NCBI GenBank assembly: GCA_031310005.1
Contig: CM062388.1
Coordinates: forward strand, 1,302,001-1,366,000
From: Dactylellina haptotyla
Taxonomy: Eukaryota > Ascomycota > Orbiliomycetes > Orbiliales > Orbiliaceae
Length of the DNA stretch: 64,000 nt
Direction of reading: 5' to 3'
In this document: positions 59,695-64,000 of the stretch, piece by piece
Position numbering within the stretch: the first letter of the stretch is position 1
Layout of the letters: each line of letters begins with the position of its first letter
The notes under the pieces: model-generated
Told to the model about the DNA's origin: nothing
What the model saw: only the letters and a program-made list of their open reading frames with translations
The model's database searches: none
Position numbers and translations under genes: made by a program

Positions 59695-62693
59695 ATGGGT
59701 TCAGACACCGCAGCAGCAGCTGCGCTCCTCGACTGGGTACGTCCACTCCCTCTCACGAAACCCCCACTATAACGCACCGAAAAACGGGCTTATTACCTAG
59801 CTAACGCCCATCCAGATCAAGCTCTTTCCAATCGATACCGATACATCCAAGCTCAGGCTGAGCGACCTCAGCGACGGCACCGTAATATGCAAGCTGCTCC
59901 GTATGTTCTCCCCCTCTGCTGTCTCACACTTGTTGTTGTGGGATAATACCTGTTTTGGGGAAGCCTTCCGCGCGCGCCGGCGCGTTCACTTTCTCGCCAG
60001 GTCATGCCGGATTGAAGCTCCGCTAACACGTCGACCAGTTGATATCGATCATTATGCATTCAACAGCGACCTCAACAAGATCGCGCCTTCAGATCAGTGG
60101 GTTGTTAGGTTTCAGAATCGTTAGTAACCATTCGCCCTCTGCTCCACAAATATAAAAAATATATTATGATTCTCGTTCTCCTCTTTCGATATCGACAGGG
60201 AGATGGAGCTCTGCAAGGGAACTTCAATGGACTGATTAGATTTCGGGGGGGCATATAGTCAAAAAGATACACAAGGCGCTAGTGCACTATTACACTTCAA
60301 CACTCGGATCGCATGCGCCATCATCTTCGAAATATGCGCCGGATCTGCTCGCTATCGCCCGGGAGGTGAACAAGCGGGAGCTTGTTAAAGTACGGATTGA
60401 ACCCTCTTAATTCTTTCGCTTTATGGGATGCTGATATCAAATATTTGGATAGCTTATCAAACTGGTCGTCATTGTCGCAGTGCAGTCCGAACGACGGGAG
60501 CACTATATAACAAAGATACAGGAATTGAGTTCCACATCCCAGACCGAGCTTATGCTCGTTATAAACCAGGTTAGATATCGCTCCGTCCATAGTCATTCCG
60601 AGTACACTAGCTGACAGCCATCAATAGATGATGACCCTGGATGAGCGTGATAACGGCGATGATAGCACGGATAAAAATGTTTCACACACGTACGCCTCGA
60701 TCACTCATCTCTTCAGACTGATCATTTCGACTAATTGGAGGTACTCTATAGTTCTGAAAGCGAATTCCAGATAGAGGAGGAAATCAGTCGCTTGGTCACT
60801 GAAAAGGAAACTCTCGAGAACGAGCATAAGCAGTTGATGGACCGTTTCGCAAAGTCCCAGACCACCAACGACGATCTACGGACAGAGATTCAGCATCTTC
60901 AAGACCGCCTAACCGACAGGGGGGTCTCGAGCACCGCACCTTCAAAAGCAGATATGGTGCTGCAGATACAGCTTGATCAATTACAGGCAGATGTGTAGGT
61001 GCCCCAATATACATAGTGCCACAGGTTATATCTAATAAACTGTGTTTGCAATACAGTCATAAAATGGAGGACACAATCAGCGAGCGCGACTCGACAATCT
61101 CCTCCAACGAGAACACCATCAAGAACCTTAACCGTAAAATTGACGATCTCACCCGTACCTCTGACCTTGTCGAAAAATTGAAAGACGAACTTGACACCTC
61201 CAAGCACACTATTGAAAAGCTACGAAAGGAGCAAAATGTCATGCAGCACTACAAGAAGAAATTAGAGAGCATGCCGGAACTCGAGAAACGGTTAAAATAC
61301 CTCGAAGAAGAGAACGCGACTATGCAGAGAGAGAACTTGCAGATGGAAGAAGCCATTCGCTCCAACACGGGGGACAAGAAATTAATTGGCACTTACAAGA
61401 AACAGATGGATCGTTACGAAACAGAGCACGCTGAACTTCTAAAGGACAAACAGCGACTCGAGCTAGAGAATACCAACATGCGCGAGATGGTGGTCGGCGC
61501 GGAAAGTCAGAGGAATAAAGACACCGAGTTGATACAGACTCTTGAGGTTAAAGTTAGGGAACTGGAGAATGGGCTCATGGGGCAAGTCGCAGAGAGTATT
61601 CAGGGAGATTTAGACTCTGAGATGAATTTCAAGGGTGTGACAAAGACAGACCTCAAATTGCGGATAAACAAGCTCGAGAGGGAGAACCAGGCGCTCAAAG
61701 AAAGCGGAAGTAAGACCGCGGATAACGTAGTGCTGCAAAATCTGTTAGAGGATAAGGAAAAGGCGAGGTATCGGCTTGAACAGGACGTTCTTACCGTGAA
61801 TGGAGATAAATTGGCGCTGGAGGCGGAACTGGCGGCGTTCAAGACAGGTTCACCGATTGATGAAGAGTATGCACACTATTTTTCATTATTACTATTATTA
61901 TACACAATGCGCTAATCTCATATCGGACACAGCTCGAACATTGTCCAGCAACTTCGTAAGAACCTCGAAGAGCGAGATCGAATCATTCAGGAAACCCGTA
62001 AGCAACTCGACGACCGGCCGCCGATCTCAGTCAGTACTGGCGACGCTTCGATCAACAAACTTCTCGTGGAGAAGGACGAGCTCCAGCGACAAATCGCAGA
62101 TCTGAAAGATACACTATTAGATTGGGAGAAGAGTAATGGTGAGCTCAAGACGTCACTTGCAGCCATTGGTGGTTCCACGGAGGGTCGTCACGGCGAGTTG
62201 GAGAAGCGAGTGTTACAACTACAGGATAAGCTCGAGGATAGACGTGAGAAAGCAATCAAAGCTCGCGAGGTGAGGGGCCCTTTATCACAATCGAAAGGTA
62301 GTGCTTGCTGATAAAATCGATGAACCTATAGCACATCAAAAAGCAAAATACCACGATAAAGGAACTCCAAGACGAGCTCGAAGTGGCAAAGACCACGGGC
62401 GCCAACGGCAAGAATGGAGCTGACTACGAATCTCTTCTCGCCAAGAAGGAAATTCTAATGAAAGAAGTGGATCTGATGACCAGTGCTTGGTACGATATCA
62501 CGTCGAGACTACAGTCGAATACGGTCACGCTAGGGCGAAGGAAAGACGCACCCGTCAGTTGGCTAGGGAAGCAAAGACATGCTGTTGCGAATTTTCCTGT
62601 GAGTTATTATCCCCCACCCCCTCTTTTATACGGTTCCGGTTTCAATTGGTAAGACATGTTTGCTAACTCGCTATAAAGTCTCAGAGACGGTAG
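59695..62693 (+). CDS. HOOK-family dynein adaptor
   Basis: Coiled-coil adaptor that links cargo (early endosomes in filamentous fungi, HookA in Aspergillus) to dynein-dynactin. Eleven exons: 59695..59736, 59816..59900, 60039..60119, 60259..60389, 60453..60569, 60628..60689, 60752..60994, 61057..61866, 61933..62269, 62332..62598 and 62679..62693, summing to 729 residues in frame. The N-terminal 160 residues form the Hook domain (LLDWIKLFPI, LRLSDLSDGTVICKLL, DQWVVRFQNLKKIHKALVHYY). From about residue 175 the protein is almost all coiled coil (SEFQIEEEISRLVTEKETLE onward), with the C-terminal cargo-binding part near ILMKEVDLMTSAWYDITSRL and LGRRKDAPVSWLGKQRHAV. The 139-bp intron 60120-60258 joins AATC to TCAAAAAG and so makes the conserved FQNLKKIHK. 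The Pro-rich end seen in some homologues is absent. Confidence 0.92.
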
Positions 62694-63219
62694 TCACTGT
62701 TCCATGATGAACGCCTCTTTATGCACTTTTGAACCTTTTGTTGATATCATAGTGTGAATACCCGTTTCTTTGGTTATTTGGCCCCAGTTCTTGAGTTATC
62801 ACCTGTTCTTTCGTTTGATATTTTTGTACGAAGTTGTTGGCATGGGTATCGGAGTTTTTGATAGTAGTTACGAATTCCTTCTGTTTTCCCTTCAGCCCGC
62901 ATCTCTTTACCTTCATATTACTTCGTGCGAATTAGATCCTTTTACGAGTAGACTCTACAAACTATCCCCATATGATGATTCCTAATTTTTACACCTTTCT
63001 AAATAATATTCAGATTACTTTTGTAGTATATACATTTCCCCTTTTGCGCTTCCCCACTCCAAAGTATCCCAAGTACTTATATTATAACTTTTCGACTATA
63101 TTTTACAAATAATGATATCTAAATGTGCTCTTTCTCGCTTCCCCGCTTTTGATTTCTGTACATTATTCCCTAATGAGTTGTGGATGATGGTATATATATT
63201 TGGTGGTTGCCCCATCCGC
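62694..63219. other. Convergent intergenic region
   Basis: 3' flanks of the HOOK gene and of the coproporphyrinogen oxidase gene. T-rich, no gene seen. Confidence 0.5.
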
Positions 63220-64000
63220 TCAGACCCAATCAACGGGCTCCTTGAGAACTTTGAGCATTCGTTCTTCCCGGCTACCTGGTGCGGGTTCATGCATGTATTG
63301 CCACCTCGCAGTCAATGGTAGAGACATCAGGATTCTAAAAATACAATATGTTAGAATAGAAATACTGTAACTATATGGCACAGAAGGTCCAAAGGGGGAA
63401 TGGAAGACTTACGATTCAACCCTCGCGCCGGGCGTGTTCAACCCAAAGCTCGTACCACGATCATGGACAAGGTTAAACTCTACGTACCGGCCCCTTCTCA
63501 ACTGCTGCCACTCTTTCTCGGCGGGAGTAAATGGCATATTTTTCCTCTTCTCTATAATTGGTACATAACTTGGCAAGAAAGCCTTCAAGCAGCCCTGGAC
63601 GAATGCGAACAGCTGTTCGGGGTCTTTATCATCCAAGTCGTCGAAGAATATCCCGCCGACGCCGCGGGATTCTCCCCTGTGTTTCACAAAAAAATACTCA
63701 TCACACCATTTCTTGAATTTGGGAAAGTATTCTTTATCGTGCTTGTCACAGGCTTCCTTGATTGTTTTGTGGAAGTGGATAGCATCTTCGTCGAATAGAT
63801 AACTAGGAGTTAAGTCTGTACCACCGCCGAACCACCACGATTGGCTACTGCCATCCGGGTTCATGGTTTCAAAATAGCGGTAGTTGAGGTGGACGGTCGG
63901 GGCATTTGGATTGTGTGGGTGTAGGACCATACTAAGTCCCGCCGCGAAGAAATCAAGCGGCTCGCCAGTGGGTGAGGCGATGTTTTTATGGTCGACCCGC
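63220..64000 (-). CDS. HEM13: Coproporphyrinogen III oxidase (5' part beyond window)
   Basis: Oxygen-dependent enzyme that converts coproporphyrinogen III to protoporphyrinogen IX in haem synthesis. The frame is open from the window edge; exon 64000..63413 joins the last exon 63334..63220 in phase 2. About 234 C-terminal residues are visible: [89 protein letters not shown] and, after the intron, [14 protein letters not shown] ending in EPVDWV-stop. The conserved active-site His (VHLNYRYFE), GGTDLTP loop and [14 protein letters not shown] signature are intact. The N-terminal portion and promoter lie outside the window. Confidence 0.96.

Noticed and set aside
60180-60240. Possible small exon between the Hook-domain exons
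   Set aside because: Including it brings an in-frame stop, while direct joining of 60119 to 60259 gives the expected FQNLKKIHK.

Overview
This window is a typical nuclear stretch from a filamentous ascomycete. The evidence is split genes with short introns (about 50-140 bp, GTNNGT donors, CTAAC/CTAAT branch sites, YAG acceptors), long disordered fungal proteins, a cellulose-active LPMO with a CBM1 module, and a fungal set of housekeeping genes. I place it in Pezizomycotina, perhaps Leotiomycetes, but the class is a guess. I found no tRNA, rRNA, CRISPR array, intact transposon, virus-like element or secondary-metabolite cluster.

Layout. 1-4.8 kb: the 3' part of an Oxa1/YidC insertase, converging on a 1040-aa protein with repeated acidic phenylalanine motifs of the clathrin/AP-1 accessory type. 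4.8-9.0 kb: a long gene-poor, partly AT-rich gap. 9.0-15.1 kb: S-adenosylmethionine decarboxylase with a long AUG-free leader and one short, probably spliced uORF; GTP cyclohydrolase I; an unknown basic protein. 15.7-26.0 kb: NAD-type malic enzyme and a 1248-aa proline-rich coiled-coil protein, both on the minus strand. 28.5-36.1 kb: the 75/78-kDa subunit of complex I, mitoribosomal protein mS33 and, divergently, a WD40 protein resembling the heterochromatin factor Dos1/Raf1/DIM-9. 37.6-38.7 kb: secreted AA9 LPMO-CBM1. 39.4-48.8 kb: Rnt1-type RNase III divergent from EMC7; a cupin; splicing factor SF3B2 divergent from a Sly41-like TPT-family transporter. 49.4-53.1 kb: two tandem paralogues of a small trefoil-like protein and a secreted I9-type protease-inhibitor-like protein with a 10-nt exon. 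53.9-64 kb: an RS-rich protein, the Yhm2 citrate/oxoglutarate carrier, a HOOK dynein adaptor and, cut by the window end, coproporphyrinogen oxidase.

The genes do not form a pathway cluster. Many serve mitochondria (Oxa1, complex I, mS33, Yhm2, malic enzyme, haem synthesis), but this looks like ordinary mixed gene order. Most gene models were built by joining exons by hand, with frame and length checked at the splice junctions. I did not find a convincing new multi-gene system. The most interesting items are the polyamine-gene uORF and leader, the 10-nt exon, the trefoil-like tandem pair and the candidate heterochromatin WD40 factor.
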